In this document: one piece after another, positions 34,690 through 45,799 of the stretch
Position numbering within the stretch: position 1 is the first letter of the stretch
Layout of the letters: the number at the start of each line of letters is the position of its first letter
Origin: Oegoconia quadripuncta
Lineage: Eukaryota; Arthropoda; Insecta; Lepidoptera; Autostichidae
Assembly (NCBI GenBank): GCA_949316235.1
Contig: OX438754.1
Span: 1,054,001-1,118,000 of the forward strand
DNA length: 64,000 nucleotides
Direction of reading: 5' to 3'
The notes under the pieces: generated by a model
Databases searched by the model: none
The model's input: only the letters and a program-made list of their open reading frames with translations
Told to the model about the DNA's origin: nothing
Program-made: the position numbers and the translations under genes

Positions 34690-34835
34690 TATACGCACGA
34701 AGCAGCGCGCGCGTGTGAATCGCCAGAAATAGCGCGGCCGAATTATATATAACATGTCGGATGGCGCCAGCCTCGGCGACGGCGCCCGTCGCCCGCCGCC
34801 CGCCGGAGCACCCACGCCTGCGCAGGCGCACCGCT
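34690..34835. promoter_or_regulatory. GC-rich island in Dad intron 1
   Basis: Contains TGGCGCCAGCC at 34762, a TATATATAA block just before it, and a 47-codon plus-strand frame (34754-34897) that I do not consider a gene. Non-repetitive. Candidate regulatory DNA. Confidence 0.28.
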
Positions 34836-35461
34836 ACACCAGCTATTCGTCAACCGAGAAGTGGTCAAGCCTAAAGAGGTTTGGTCAAAATACGTAGTAC
34901 CTAACTGCCCTCTTTTTTCGTTTCTAACATCATCAGAATTGGGCTGTTTGGGAATATTTACAAATACAGAAATTACTATTTATGTAGCAATTATTTCAAA
35001 GGTAACAAAAAGCAGTTACTGTATCTGAAGATTTCTGCAATATAAAAAAAACACACGAACCTATTAATGTCAAATGATCACACGTAAACGCCAACGATTT
35101 CACTGCAAGACACGAAACAATTGAATCGTTTCGAAAACCTCCCACGGTAACAATCCTCCGAAAAAAAAGACCACGTACCTAATTGAGACATTAACAGCGC
35201 CGCAGCTAATCTAATTCCACGCCAAAAATCCGACGATTTATGAAGAATAGTACGTGGTGGACCTTGCCATCAGAAGACTGACGTACCAACACAATACGGA
35301 ACGAGACATGCAAATGTTTATGCTAATTCCAACTGTTGACTAATTGGAATTAAGGAGGAAGACACAAAGAATTCGATCAGGAAGAACTATACAAGTAGAA
35401 TTACGCTGGCAACTGCAGAGAAAGTTGTAGGCCGTGATGTAAAATTGATTATTTATTTAAT

Positions 35462-35695
35462 ACTATAGCTTTCCGCTCGCGGCTTCGCTTGCGTGGAATG
35501 CTTATCGCGCAAATGTGTTTATCCCGCGGCAACTGCTTACTTTACCGGAGAAAAAAATATCCTATGTCTTAATCCAGAGCATGTTCTACCTATTTTATCC
35601 AAACCCCTTCGCCGTGGTTGAACAACAAACAAATAAACAAACAAATAAACAAACAAACATCCAAACTTGCACATTTATAATATTAGTTAGATCTA
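35462..35695 (-). repeat. Repeat-G
   Basis: TAGCTTTCCGCTCGCGGCTT, ATCCTATGTCTTAATCCAG and an AAACAAATAAACAAACAAAT simple run at its far end. Inverse of the copies at 8085 and 13510. Confidence 0.6.
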
Positions 35696-35879
35696 ACGAA
35701 GAATGTAGACAGGAAGCTTTTGATATAGATTATTTGTAAAGTTGTGCTGCGATTCGATAAAATATAATGGTCGTAAATTCCAATTAAGGAACATGCCCTG
35801 TTGATTTAAGGAGACAATGAATGTAAACAAGTTAAGATGTTGGCTATGCTATGTTAATAAATAGACATTTCTTTGACTT

Positions 35880-36235
35880 TGAAATATAGAATCAGGAATA
35901 GTGTAATTAGGGAGTTAAGCAGTGTGAATGTGACTAAGATTGAAAAGGTATGCTGAGATGGTTTGGACATGTGGAGAGGATGAATGATGGAAGACTTACG
36001 AAAGAGATATACAAAGCGAATGTGGATGGTAGTGTTGGTAGGGGAAGACCACGGCGAACGTACCATGATCAAATCGGGGACGTCTTAAAAAAGGCCAAGT
36101 AAAGAGTACCCTAAACCGACGAACATGTATGAACAACCTTATGAGAGTGAAGGAAGCAGAAGAGGTGTGTCAGGATCGTAGCAAGTGGAACCCTGTGGTC
36201 TCTGCCGGGAAACAGGCGTGACATTATGTATGTAT
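35880..36235 (+). mobile_element. RTE-like LINE 3' end, copy 2
   Basis: Close to the copy at 28680-29070 (TGGTTTGGACATGTGGAGAG, GGTAGGGGAAGACCACGGCG), with small indels that break the frame. Ends TATGTATGTATGTA. Confidence 0.75.
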
Positions 36236-36879
36236 GTATTTCTTTGATTAATATTATAAGACAACATAGGATGTTTTATTTGAAATCATCAATGGAATTT
36301 TATAAACTCGCAACTACGTATAACAGCATTGTCGCTCCAATTACTAACGTTGTGACTTCAAAATCAACCAGTACATGAATAAATATTCATAGAATCTTAA
36401 TTTTATGGGGTTTTAATGTAATGGAATGCCTAAAAAACTAATTATGACCAATTATATCATAGAATATCATCGGAATGGCCGACATCTGACTTAATAGTTT
36501 ACATATTTAATATCGGCGCTTCAGAACTGTTAATTATCACTCATTAGAATCATTAGTAAGGCATTGGATGAGAAAAAACTAGAGATATTAGTTGAGATGA
36601 AGAATATGAAATGAACTAATTGATGGTCAATATCTTAAGTCGTAAAAACAATCGAGACTTGTTGTTACTGTAATTTGTACGCGTTCTAGTGGCGCCGCTT
36701 TATGACGTTGTATGGTATGCGTACCTTCAACAACTCACACAACCGTAATCACAAAGGAGGGCAATGTGCTTTGGTTTTGTACTTAGTCGTTTAAATAGTG
36801 GATAATATAGCAAATAGACAAGTTAAGGAGTAGACGAGTTAGGAAGTGGATACGTCAGGAATTGTAGGGGGCGATAGTT

Positions 36880-37257
36880 AGGAAAGTCGGTAGCCCGCCT
36901 GCACGTCGCCTGAGGGTCGCGGGCGGCTACATCTCGAGGCGATGTAGTCGTCGGACGCGGCCCGGGAGAGGATGACACCCCCGGGAACGACCGGGGAGGT
37001 GTCGTCGCATCGGGCCCTGCCGCGCTTCATACCGCTGATGATCGCGGTGTGAGGCACGACAGCGCCCCCTACGGAGGGTGCGCTAGACGCCCTCCGGGAA
37101 TGGGCCTCACCTTATGAGGGGGGGGGCGGGGCGGGCCTGGAGCTGCTTATGGGTTCCCAGGTCCTCCCTACTGCCGAAGAAGGTCGCCGCGGGGTTTTAG
37201 TGGGTATCCCGCCGCCCCCCAGGCGAGCGGTATACGTAAAGCGTTTGCCCGCGAAAA
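36880..37257 (+). mobile_element. GC-rich LINE 3' UTR
   Basis: GC-rich block with GGGGTTTTAGTGGGTATCCC and an A7 end. The same motif appears, inverted, at 42890-43063 and 63066-63330, where it belongs to a jockey-like LINE. Flanking GACGAGTTAGGAAGTGGA and GACGAGTTGGGAAAGTGGA may be an imperfect target duplication. Confidence 0.6.
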
Positions 37258-37679
37258 AAAGTGGACGAGTTGGGAAAGTGGACGAAGTCGACCTGAAGGA
37301 TGTCGCCATTTAGTTTTACGCACTTTGTGTCGTATTTAAACTATTTAAGTAATTGTTTATTTTGTTGTTTTGTTTGATAAGAGTTCATCACCAGGCTGGT
37401 CCCGTATGGTTAATATTTGATGATGCACTCCGGAGATAGAGAGTCACCTTACTGATGTCAATTGTTTTCAAATTTTTGGCGGTTTAATTATTTCTCCTAG
37501 ACATTATCTTCCTTGTTTTTTATTAACTGAGGTCAACATAACAGGAAGTAGAAATTTTATTAACATTGTTTTATCAATCTGCTAAATTGCGAATGTTTCG
37601 TTTTGAAAACGTTGACTGTTTTTTTATCGACATATTCGGCAATGATATTCCAAACAGCGATTCCAACATAACACCTGAC

Positions 37680-37945
37680 TGACGACCTGCTTGGTATAGT
37701 GGTTAGAAACTGACTGCTTTACCAAGAGGTCGCGGGTTCGAATCCCGCTAGGGGCAGATGTTTGTATGATGAATACAGACATGTGTTCCCGAGTTATGGA
37801 TGTTTTTCATTTATATATGTATTTATTTACAAAAAAAATGTATTTGTGTAGTTTATCAACCATCTAATATCCATACCACAAGCCTAGATGCTTACTGTGG
37901 ACCTAGATGGCGCTCTGTGTATGTGTAAAGATATTTTATTTATTT
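37680..37945 (+). mobile_element. SINE-B, full length
   Basis: GACCTGCTTGGTATAGTGGT, GGTCGCGGGTTCGAATCCCG, and the tail with GGACCTAGATGGCGCTCTGT. Confidence 0.8.
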
Positions 37946-38129
37946 TTTTTATAGTTTTTGAGTAGACACATCTAGATAAATCCTCAAATAGTGTCAAAAA
38001 TATTAGTTTGTAGTGCGGCGGTATAGTGATTCAGGCTAATTATATTGTTTGGTCTAATTTGGAGATTCTTTTATATCATTTCCTATTGCACATGTAGTGT
38101 GTGCGTTTTTATTGAAAGGGTATCGATAC

Positions 38130-38428
38130 ACTTAAAACGGTCTTACGATTCGAAGGTCGCGGGTTCGAGCCCCAGCGGGGTACAAGTTTAAGTACTCGGT
38201 TTGGTTGGTGGTAGGGCAATTTAAATGTCCGCCTGGCTAGCTACCACCATCTTATCTAAATCTGCCGCCAAGCAGCAATGTTAATAGCATTGTTGTGTTC
38301 CGGTTGTCACAGATAAGATATGTATTCGGGTTTCCGGGTCAGTACGCTTCCACCTTCGACCTCATCTTCGCTTAACATCAGGTGTGATTGAGGTCAAGTA
38401 CCAACCCGTTGTGCATAAAAAAATATCC
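38130..38428 (+). mobile_element. SINE-C with altered middle
   Basis: Head GGTCGCGGGTTCGAGCCCCA, the link GGTTTGGTTGGTGGTAGGGC, an extra segment at about 38220-38300, then the tail GACCTCATCTTCGCTTAACA ... TGAGGTC and an A-rich end. Confidence 0.75.
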
Positions 38429-39097
38429 CGGATTGCAGACTGAATTAAGAATATATTGGAGAAATAATTATACCACCAAAAATTTGAAAACAACTGACTT
38501 AAGTAAGGTTACTATCTCCGGAGTGCATCCCGTGATGAACTCTTATCAAACAAAACAACAATCATCAAAGTCGGATACCAATAAAAAAAACACAGAGACG
38601 AACATTGTACCTCCTCCATTTTTGGGAGTTGGTTAAAAATTCTACAGCAAACCAAATTGCTTTGGGAGAGCAACTGGAGGAATGGGAAAACTCAAAGAAA
38701 CCATAGCATTGGTTGAATTAATAGAAAGGTAGTGATTACACAACAAAACACAGAGTTATCCCTATAACAAACAAAGTGGCCGATCATCACGTCTCGCCGA
38801 TTTGGACGGCTATAAACTAACCAGTTGCGCAAGAGTCGGCGTCAGGAGCGACCGGTTCCGAATCAGGCGCAGGTGCTACTCAATGGGTTGCTTGGGCGAA
38901 TACGTTAGCAGAATTTACTAGACGAAACAACCTAGATAATATAGGTATTTAGTAATAGTCAGCTTTCTTGTTCGCTGAAATAGAATACCACAAATACATT
39001 TATCATCATTGATCCTTTCATTGATTTCTAATACAAAAATTTGCTTTGAGAAGAAGAAAATTGTGTGACAACATGACAACGTCATAACAATCATATA

Positions 39098-39485
39098 TTT
39101 TTTTTTCGTTTCATTTACTCCTTTCGGACAAGGCAAAGGGATCTAAGCCCATAACAGCCATGTCTTATTTTTCTTATTTCTTCAGTTTATAAGTCAGTCT
39201 CAGTCAAAACAAGTAATTCGTCGTAAACAGAGTCTAGTCACGGTCAAGTCATTCTTCAATAAAGAGGCAGAATGCTTTACAAAAGATTTTGGCGGCTTCT
39301 TGTGGGAACCCGAAAGCTCCGTTACGCACTTTAATTTACACTTCCCTTCACTTGTACACCATCACTAACTTTTGCCGCACAATATCCTGCCATTATTAAG
39401 CTTCAAAAGTCAGAATGCACAAATTCTAAGAATTATAAATAAAAATGCTACTTCACTCGCCGAGATCCCGCCAAAAAGCCTGACA
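39098..39485 (-). mobile_element. Retrocopy family R, full length
   Basis: The minus strand begins AGGCTTTTTGGCGGGATCTC and ends in A9. Flanks share ACAACATGACAACGTCA (39068-39084 and 39486-39502), a probable target duplication with slippage. Confidence 0.8.
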
Positions 39486-39512
39486 ACAACATGACAACGT
39501 CAAATCATAAAT

Positions 39513-39650
39513 CGTTGTTTTTTATTCAATCCTCTCGGAGAAGGCAAAGGGATCTAAGCCCATACATCTATGTCTTATTTCTCTTAATTCTTCAGTTTAT
39601 AAATCAGTCTCAGTCAAAACAAGTAATTCGTCGTATACTTGGCGTATGCC
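39513..39650 (-). mobile_element. Retrocopy family R, 5'-truncated
   Basis: The last 135 bp of the family, immediately beside the full copy at 39098-39485. It runs into an unrelated LINE-like 3' end (39655-39780, ACCCGTGTCTTCCCATGGGT, GTCGTAAAAGGCGACTA). Confidence 0.7.
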
Positions 39651-39929
39651 TATCCTGTGGCAAAACGTTATGCACGCCACTCTGGAACCAACCCGTGTCT
39701 TCCCATGGGTGTCGTAAAAGGCGACTATGGGACATTCTATCAAAAAAACATATAGGTAGGTACCTATAGACTTGCACATTTCAACGGCGGTGATGGGCTC
39801 ATCTGTAAAGTCTGATATGTTGTTTCAATCATTAAACACCCAAATGCTTATGTTTGGGATATTTATGACTTGTTTATCAAATGTATTTTCTTTTTAATAA
39901 GATCGCTAAATATCTTTGAAAGATTTTTT

Positions 39930-40085
39930 TAACGATCGTGTTTGTAACGATCTCAAGATCAACGTGAACTTAGATACTTGAGATACTCTGTATATTTAAA
40001 GAGTATTAAAGTAAGTAAATAGTACTGAGAGCGAGTCTTGATCTCAATATTAGGATTGCTTTATTAATACCGCCTTAAGATTTTC
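39930..40085. mobile_element. Decayed MITE-A-like sequence
   Basis: CGATCTCAAGATCAACGTGA and TGATCTCAATATTAGGATTG, then TTTATTAATACCGCC, recall MITE-A blocks. Confidence 0.4.
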
Positions 40086-40580
40086 GCGCAATTTATCAAT
40101 TGAGACCTGCAGTGTCACTTAGAGATCGGTTTAAAGAGTATAATATTCTAACCTTTTCGTCACAGTACATTTTTGAAAATCTAATGTATGTCAAAAAAAA
40201 ATATAGCATCATTTAGGAAAAATAGTGATAAACATGATGTCAATACAAGAAATAAAGATAAACTTGCAGGTCACATAAGTCGCCTCCGCAAAGTCAGTAA
40301 TTCATTCAAAGGGTTATGTATACGGACTATTTAGATGATAATCATCCCTGGACATAATCAGATCGTTTGCATGCCAGGCTATTTTACAATTATTAATGAA
40401 ATATAAAAACCTTTATGTAAAATCAAATACTGATTTTAAAAGAGCAACCCTTCGAGTTTCTTGCTTGTTCTTCTCAGGGGAATATTGCATTTTGAACAAG
40501 CAGTAGCTTAAAAAAATGTAATATTGACTATTAAGTGTACTCTGTGTACCTACAAAATAAAGCATTTTTTACTTTGACTT
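40085..40580 (+). mobile_element. LINE-X 3' end with internal deletion
   Basis: Aligns with the inverse of 17815-18390. Codons for the stretch between KGLCIR and YLDDN are deleted (about 115 bp). The tail has AAAGAGCAACCCTTCGAGTT and AATAAAGCATTTTTTACTTT. Confidence 0.75.
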
Positions 40581-41074
40581 AGATCCGTTAAGAAATTAGA
40601 AACACGAATTTAAACTGTCACTCACTGTGAAAGAGACTAAACGAGAATGAACATACCTAGTTAATGGATGATTAATGGTTCAATGTAGATATTTATTGTT
40701 GTAACCAAAAAAATCAAGCTTTACCCAAAACTGTCAACTTATCTACATCACAATTTTAAGCAAGATTAAAGTAATAACATTTAATTAACAACAATTTACC
40801 CTTTTGAATTCTTCGCAAAAAAAAACAACTAAATTACCTCCCAGCAGCTACATTTTGCCTTAATTGCGTTTAAAAGTGACAAGCCACCTAAGGATCCTCC
40901 ACAATACCCCGAAAATTGCCGAAGAACAAACAAGGTTTTTATTTCTAAAAATCAACAGACAATAAGACAACCATTCACAAATTCAACAAAGCAACTCAAA
41001 AACATGACCAGACTGCAATAACAAGAAAAAAAGTGATCACGAAAATCGAGTTGAGTTTACGCAGTGTGTACCGA

Positions 41075-41225
41075 CCGCGTACCTGCGCCGACGCAGGCCC
41101 CCTCCCCGCGCCCCGCGGCGGGCGCGACATGGCGCCGGCGCCAGCCAGCCGACAAGCAATTATGGCTAAATAAATATCGACCACGCCGCGCCGCCGCCGC
41201 CTCCGACTCCGGCGCGCTAGCATCA
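41075..41225. promoter_or_regulatory. GC-rich island in Dad intron 1
   Basis: CpG-rich stretch in AT-rich intron. It holds tandem GGCGCC, the activation-element match and a Brinker-type site. No member of the repeat families seen here overlaps it. Long reading frames exist on both strands, which is a composition effect. Candidate enhancer. Confidence 0.35.
41137..41151 (+). promoter_or_regulatory. BMP activation-element match in Dad intron 1
   Basis: GGCGCCA-GCCA-GCCG fits the Mad/Med activation element GGCGCCA-N4-GNCV recalled for Drosophila Dad. It directly follows TGGCGCC (41130-41136), a Brinker-type GGCGYY site, inside a GC-rich island about 4.65 kb downstream of the exon 1 donor. Function is inferred. 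Confidence 0.45.
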
Positions 41226-41474
41226 ACAGATGGACTCCTACCGCAGCCGTATCTATACGACATCATTAAATTTTGGACATGTAATGGCGGTGAAATGGCG
41301 TGTGGGCACCGAATCACTTGTAAATGGTAGTTTCGTTAATGTTTGTCCGACGATGTGGGGTTAATAGTCCAACGTGGGCTGAAAGATCCGTAATGATACG
41401 TGTGAATGTGACATTATTGTGACCGTAGAGGCGTTTAACTGGATAACAAACTTCTCCGAAACTTGGGTCCTGTG

Positions 41475-41670
41475 AGTCGGTGGCGGGTTGCGCGTCGCGT
41501 CGACGCCTGCGCTGGAAGCGATAAGATAAGGATCCCCTCCCCCTCCCCGAGCGACGCAGCGCGGGCGGCGAACGGCGGCGCGCGCGAACGACGAAACGTT
41601 CGCATAAAAACATTCTCAAATAGAGGCCGCCGCCGCGCCGGCGTGATTGGCGCCAGCGCGCACGCCTCGA
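41475..41670. promoter_or_regulatory. GC-rich island in Dad intron 1
   Basis: GC-rich, non-repetitive, with TGGCGCCAGC at 41648-41657 (Brinker/Mad-type core). GATAAG occurs at 41522. Candidate enhancer; reading frames on both strands are composition artefacts. Confidence 0.3.
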
Positions 41671-42325
41671 GCCACGTACTACTCCGTTCAAAAGATTGAT
41701 GTGCATGAATTTATTTCCAACCAAATTCCTTGTTAATGGCCTGTTTTATTATAAACTAGCTCTTAACACTTTAAAAATCAGCATGCATAGCTCAACGTCC
41801 GGAGCAAATTATTCAAACGTGACGGATCCTTTTTGGATGAACATTCAGCGAATTCTGTGGCTTATGATCTTATAGTTACTATTAATTAATGACAGTTTTT
41901 CTTGTGAACTTAATATATGAACAAAACAGATGAGCTTAATAGTGTAAACGATAAATTGAACCAAGCAGGTGTACGACAAACAGCTGCTGATGCACGTGCA
42001 TGCTCACAAAGTCACAATTACGACCGATACAGTCGTAAAAATGAAATTGATACCTTCGTTTATTGTGAAAATCGCACCGAATAAAACCTTCATTACAATC
42101 AAACTTCCAAGTGATGTTAAAATGGGTAATGAATTAAACAATTTTTGTACAACAAAAACTTGAATTTCCACAGACTCAAAGGTGCACATAAATCAAAAGA
42201 ATGCCGAATACAGACGGCGGCGACTATATTTAGTCTGTGGGAACCGGCCGCGAAAGTTGACAAAAACGGTGGCGACAAGACCGGCGAGACGATGCCGACG
42301 CAAAAAAAGTGCACAGGTGAGGTCC

Positions 42326-42373
42326 GGTGGATATGACGACGTCAGGTGGATATGACGACGTCAGGTGGATCGG
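42326..42373. repeat. 19-bp tandem repeat with GACGTCA
   Basis: GGTGGATATGACGACGTCA at 42326 and 42345, then a partial third unit at 42364. Each unit has a GACGTCA half of a CRE/ATF-type site. Confidence 0.8.
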
Positions 42374-42759
42374 AATTTATAGCATAATTTCCGTCCTAAC
42401 CAAAATTGGATCCGTAGGATTTGTTAATTGGACAATTTGAGAAGTCTAGACAATCTCGAAGGTCTAAGCAACCCAAATAAGAAGGAATTCGTAAAAGAGG
42501 AAGAATTATTTCATCATCAAAGACCAGTTCGTGACCTTTGCAAGAGAAAGTATAAAAACTCATAACCCCGTCATAATATGATCATCTTCGCTCAAATTAA
42601 AAATGTTGATGATAATTATGTAAGCTTAGTTTTAACAATTCGATGCTTACTCACATACCTATATCTCGAGCACCTACACTACAAATGAAGCGAAAGTGAA
42701 CAATATTGGACTACTGAATGCGAGAATCTTCCAGGAGAATGGCGGATATAATAGGGTAA

Positions 42760-43520
42760 TCTGTATCTTTGAGCTTGCACATAATATAAGCAAAGATCTT
42801 GTTGTGCTTAATTCAACAAACTAAAATCTCCTAACATTATTGGTTTGACAACCTTAGGTTGTAAGTCACAAGTCTGTATCTTTGAGCCTTTTTTTTTCGC
42901 TGGGAAAATGCTTTTCGCATACTACGCAGCTCCTCGGGGGGGAGTTACGCAGTTATGTGGGACTCCCCGGTCATTTGCCCGGTATACCCACTAAAAACCC
43001 AGCGATGAACCCTCTGCGTCCATGAGGGAGCGGTGCAGGCTCCCTGACGAATACCAGTGCCACCTGTATTTTTGAGCCTACACTTATACCTAATCAAAGA
43101 TCTTAATACATTATAGGTTTGTGAACCTTAAGTTTTAAGTCATAAGTCTGTATCTTTGAGCCTTCAGATATAAGCAAAGATCTTATGCTTAATTCTAAAG
43201 TCTCCTAACATTATTGGTTTGTCAACTTTAGGTTTTAAGTAACAAGTTTGGACCTTTTAAGCCTACAATACAGGTACCTCAGCATAGATCTTAATACATT
43301 ATTGGTTTGTCAACCATAACTTTTAAGTCACAAGTCTGCATCTTCGTGCCTGTTGCACATATAAGCAAAGATCTTGTGCTTAATTCAACAATTTAAAGTC
43401 TCCTAACATTATTGGTTTGACAACCTTAGGTTTTAAGTCACAAGTCTGTATTTTTGTGCCTGCATCTTGTGCTTAATTCAACAAACTAAAGTCTCCTAAC
43501 ATAATTGGATTGTTAATCTT
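42760..43520. repeat. Alternating minisatellite, about 6 units
   Basis: Units start with CTGTATCTTTGAGCC-like blocks at about 42760, 42874/43066, 43147, 43250, 43335 and 43446. Long type A units (about 103-113 bp) contain TGTGCTTAATTC and CTCCTAACATTATTGGTTTG; short type B units (about 81-85 bp) lack about 30 bp of this and read ATCTTAATACATTATAGG. Order is A-B-A-B-A-A. Confidence 0.75.
42890..43063 (-). mobile_element. LINE 3' UTR inserted in the minisatellite
   Basis: T9 at the left, then GC-rich sequence with GGTATACCCACTAAAAACCC, the jockey-like 3' UTR motif. The flanks CTGTATCTTTGAGCC and CTGTATTTTTGAGCC form a one-mismatch target duplication made of array sequence. Confidence 0.7.
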
Positions 43521-43529
43521 AGAAGGGTT

Positions 43530-44730
43530 TAAATCATTTCTCGATTTAAACAGTTTCCTAGTTACTTTTTATTGCATTTATATTAAGTTTTCAATAGGTG
43601 ATATTAACGATGGATTTCAAATTAAATTGTAAAAGTTCTTAAACTATACTAGTGATGCTTATAGCATTTGCTCTTGATCCTTATGGACACAGTTCACTGA
43701 CCAATCTTGTACTCTTGGGGCCCCAAGTCCCACAACTCCCAGCCCACATTAGGAAACATTAATATTCATATATTTTTCTTGCCTTTCCTCTTAATTAATA
43801 TGCTAACAGGCATTGTCAACACACCCACGCCGAAATCTCCTAAGTACCACCGAAGCGTGGGACGCGGTGTGTAGTGGAATGGTAGGCGATGAACTGCGCC
43901 TGAGTCGGTGTCACGGCCACTCATTAGTTTGGAAAGATCAAATTTAACTTCGAGATAATTTTATCTAACATCATGAACTTCTTGGAAGCGTTGGAAGAAC
44001 ATGGAAGTCAAGTATGAAATTTGTTTGTTAGGAACGGTTTCTACATTTAAAATTACAATTTACAGTGACATTACTTAGATACAAAGATAAGGAATTAAAT
44101 GAGGATCATTTAGGTAGCCTACCTACCTACTCATTATCTTCCAGGGCCAGGATAAGGAAGTTTTCCTCAAAGAAACAAGACTAGATGATGATACACTTTA
44201 GATGGGAGACGAAGGTAGGTAGCAAACAACTGATGATTCCAATTAGGTAGGTACCTACCTAAATAAGTAGGCTTATTCAGATATTTGTGAAAAGAGGTCT
44301 GAAAATAAAATTACATTTGTATCTGTACAAGTAAACTTACTCGTAAATGAGAGCTTTGCATTCAACTGGAAACTTATTAGTTACCTACCTACAAATAATA
44401 ATTGACAGCGAACTAAGCACCTTTTGTCAATGGTGCTTCAAAATGTGCTCAAGCTAAGTGCCTATAACAAGATTAAACTGATATAAAAACATAGTTCAAA
44501 ACGGTTAACTATTTCTTTAGCTACAGCTAACTACATAAAAGAAATTATCATCAGATTGTAATTTAAGAAACCCAATCCATCAAAGTTGTCAAAGCACTAC
44601 CTACAAAGAAACATGACCAAATTATAGTAAAAGCCGCAAAGAGGTCACACAATACTCAGAAGCAAGGAAACAAGGAGGCGGCATATGAGTACAAAGGCTG
44701 ACGGGCGGTAGCGCCATTGCCTGACGAATT
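43530..44730. other. Intron DNA with TAGGTAGGTACC motifs
   Basis: Several TAGGTAGGTACCTACC-type palindromes; TTAGGTAGGTACCTACCTAA at 44243-44262 is a perfect 20-bp palindrome. No gene seen. Confidence 0.5.
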
Positions 44731-44734
44731 AAAA

Positions 44735-44795
44735 AGTTAACGGGCTGCGCGCGCCGGCCGTCGCGGCACGCCGGCGCCAGCGCCGTGACCTTGTC
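44735..44795. promoter_or_regulatory. Short GC-rich island with GGCGCCAG
   Basis: About 60 bp of CpG-rich DNA near the 5' side of Dad intron 1, with GGCGCCAG at 44773-44780. Weak candidate regulatory site. Confidence 0.25.
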
Positions 44796-44799
44796 TACT

Positions 44800-45790
44800 T
44801 ATCGCGAACGAATGACCCTCGCTGGCGCAGATTAGGTGATAGGTGGTTACTTTGCTTACGCCGACATTAAAATGTCGTCAATATATAAATAACTCATAAA
44901 AAGAGCTCTCTCTGTAAAATTATAATCACGCAAAAAACTGTTAGAGATTTAATGCGCGTTCAAAAAATTTTAGAATTGACGCTCTAAATGGTAGGTAACT
45001 AGAAAATGAAAATAAAAGTAAGGTAGATTTGGAGATACGCTCATATAGGGTCTATTAAAGAGTTGACCTTTAAAAATTCGATAAAGCAAACTAAAGACAC
45101 TACGGCGGCTGATGTCAGCGTCTAAAAATAGATTAACGAACGGAAATGTTTACAATCTGCTATTGGAATCGAAAAACGTATATTTCACTTCGCTTTTAGT
45201 GTGCAAAGGAGACCACCGGCACGGAAGCTCATTGGACTGATTTATTTAGAAAATGTTTAAGTGAAGAGCGCATGAGTCGATGACGTCATAATCAACGTAA
45301 TAGGTACTAGATACAGAAACAAACAGTAGCGATAAGCAACCAGATAACGATTTGCACTGATAAATTAATGCAAACTAGGTATCTACATGAAGTTAGTCAC
45401 GGACAAAATTTAATGGAAAAAACAGAATTGTTTCCATTGTAAATGCTGAAAATTTTATACGTAGAACAAATAACATAGGCGTACAGTTGAAAAAAATGAC
45501 CAAGGTGTGTTAGTGAATTCTTTACATCAACATCAACGGACCTACGAAAGTCAATAACGAAAGCGGACGATGATAATGGAACGAAGGCGATGTTTACACA
45601 TTCATTCCCGCGAATGGCACATAACAATTTGACGCTAATCAATTCCAAACACATGCAACTATTCACTAAACGAGCCCGATACCAACGCATTCCATTTCAA
45701 AACATAGCGATCGAGCGAGCTGAGATTCGACAGTCGTGTTTACTCTGTGCACTTGTTGCGCGGGTCAACGGCCGGGCGTATCGCGTTCAC
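44800..45790. other. 5' end of Dad intron 1, no other feature
   Basis: AT-rich with frames at 45397-45690 and 45590-45904 that are not supported (the second overlaps Dad exon 1 on the opposite strand). Confidence 0.4.
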
Positions 45791-45799
45791 TGCACGTAC

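Noticed and set aside
34754..34897. 47-codon plus-strand ORF after a TATATATAA block
   Set aside because: The TATA-like block is too close to the ATG to give a transcript containing it, no clear splice donor follows, and the composition is simple GC-rich.
41057..41330. Long overlapping ORFs on both strands in GC islands (also 41463-41724, 47787-48282, 60164-60582)
   Set aside because: Absence of stops on both strands is expected from GC content; residues are low-complexity R/A/P/G with no domain.
44243..44262. Perfect 20-bp palindrome TTAGGTAGGTACCTACCTAA as a binding site
   Set aside because: TAGGTAGGTACCTA blocks recur at many places here (for example 49340-49370), so it looks like a lineage-wide simple motif.
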